From Halictus rubicundus (taxonomy: Eukaryota > Arthropoda > Insecta > Hymenoptera > Halictidae): a DNA stretch of 64,000 bases. The position numbers and the translations under genes were made by a program. Location: contig NC_135151.1 in NCBI RefSeq assembly GCF_050948215.1, positions 8,968,220-9,032,219 on the forward strand, given 5' to 3'. The notes below the pieces were generated by a model, which was given only the letters and a program-made list of their open reading frames with translations, had not been told where the DNA came from and made no database searches. The first letter of the stretch is position 1; each line of letters starts with the position of its first letter. Positions 63,231 through 64,000 of the stretch are shown here, one piece after another.

Positions 63231-64000
63231 ATTCTTATTATAACTTAAAAGTCATTAACCAAAAGAATTTAACTCCAATCAATCTTTGTAATACGAAAAA
63301 TTCAAAAGAATGACCATTGTTCGACGGAAAACATTGTACAGACTATCTTTTAAATTTATTATTTCACTCTCTATAAAAAGTCAGAAATATTTTTCATTTT
63401 TTTAATTGTTTTTGTATAAAAATGTTGTATATTTATGTAACAATAGACTACATAGATTATAGTATGTTCAAAATTTTGTTTCATGAAAATGTTAATATTA
63501 TTTAGTTTAAGTAATATGTAGTTAGAAATGTTCACATTTTTAAAGTATATCTTTTGTTATAGAAAAATAAAATCAAACTATTTAACAAAAATCTGTTGTT
63601 ATGGCTAATAAATTACCCTTATTAGTAAAATTTACTGTTTTGCATTACTAAAATTTATATTTCTCCGAAAGTGAAATAAATATGGTAACATAATATACAT
63701 AGAATAATATAATAATGTATAAAACACGTAAGATATTCTTATAATTTCATTTCTATATTAAAATTAACTTTGAAATGAAAACTGCAAATCTAACTTTAGC
63801 AATAGTTTGTTCATTTGAAAGTGGAATCACATGTATATCATCTAAACATATATGAGAAATATCATATATGAGAATTTATATATTAAATCTATTTACAAAT
63901 AACAACATACATAAGATACTGAAAATTGTTATATTTATGTAGTTGTTTTGGTTCGACTACGAAGTAAAGAACCTAATGGTTCAACATAATTTATAACAAA
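63231..64000. other. K2P 3' UTR and downstream AT-rich DNA
   Basis: It is strongly AT-rich. AATAAA at 63566-63571 is the best poly(A) signal on the + strand, implying a 3' UTR of about 340 nt or more. No other gene is visible before the window ends. Confidence 0.45.

Noticed and set aside
1..64000. Horizontally acquired bacterial genes, viral insertions or biosynthetic cluster
   Set aside because: All recognised genes are spliced animal genes of unrelated pathways, and no viral or bacterial protein signature was seen.

Overview
This is nuclear DNA from an insect, most likely an aculeate hymenopteran such as a bee. That reading is an inference. The genes are single-copy animal genes with GT-AG introns, their proteins look insect-like, and the non-coding DNA is AT-rich with CpG- and GA-rich islands and many short TIR transposons. 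There are no bacterial genes, operons, CRISPR arrays or rRNA.

Six protein-coding genes can be reconstructed exon by exon, with matching intron phases. (1) At the left edge, + strand, are the last three coding exons of a nicotinic acetylcholine receptor alpha subunit (alpha5/6/7-like), 98-3213. (2) From about 3.2 to 29.9 kb I find no supportable coding exon. This block holds nested MITEs, a three-copy tandem repeat, GA, AAT, CA and poly-G microsatellites, and CpG-rich stretches that look like long UTR or promoter DNA. (3) From 30.0 to 46.3 kb lies a compact cluster: Tim29 (+), then on the minus strand glycogen branching enzyme (10 coding exons), ceramide synthase (schlank-type, 7 coding exons) and beta-1,4-glucuronyltransferase 1 (4 coding exons). 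(4) From 46.3 to 54.1 kb is a repeat-rich head-to-head intergenic region. (5) From 54.1 to 63.2 kb (+) is a two-pore-domain potassium channel-like gene whose first selectivity filter is intact (TTLGFG) but whose second does not fit the TxGYG pattern.

The genes have separate jobs: synaptic cation channel, mitochondrial inner-membrane import, glycogen synthesis, sphingolipid synthesis, alpha-dystroglycan-type O-mannose glycan synthesis and leak K+ conductance. Nothing suggests they form one system. No previously undescribed multi-gene system is visible.

The most noteworthy things are the K2P-like gene with a degenerate second pore, the DIE variant of the DxD motif in the glucuronyltransferase, a near-perfect 66-bp inverted repeat in that gene's first intron, and a dense set of non-autonomous DNA transposons. 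The latter include TTAA-flanked elements, TA-flanked palindromes and hAT-like elements with 8-bp target duplications, several of them nested. Family names for repeats are inferred from termini and target-site duplications only.
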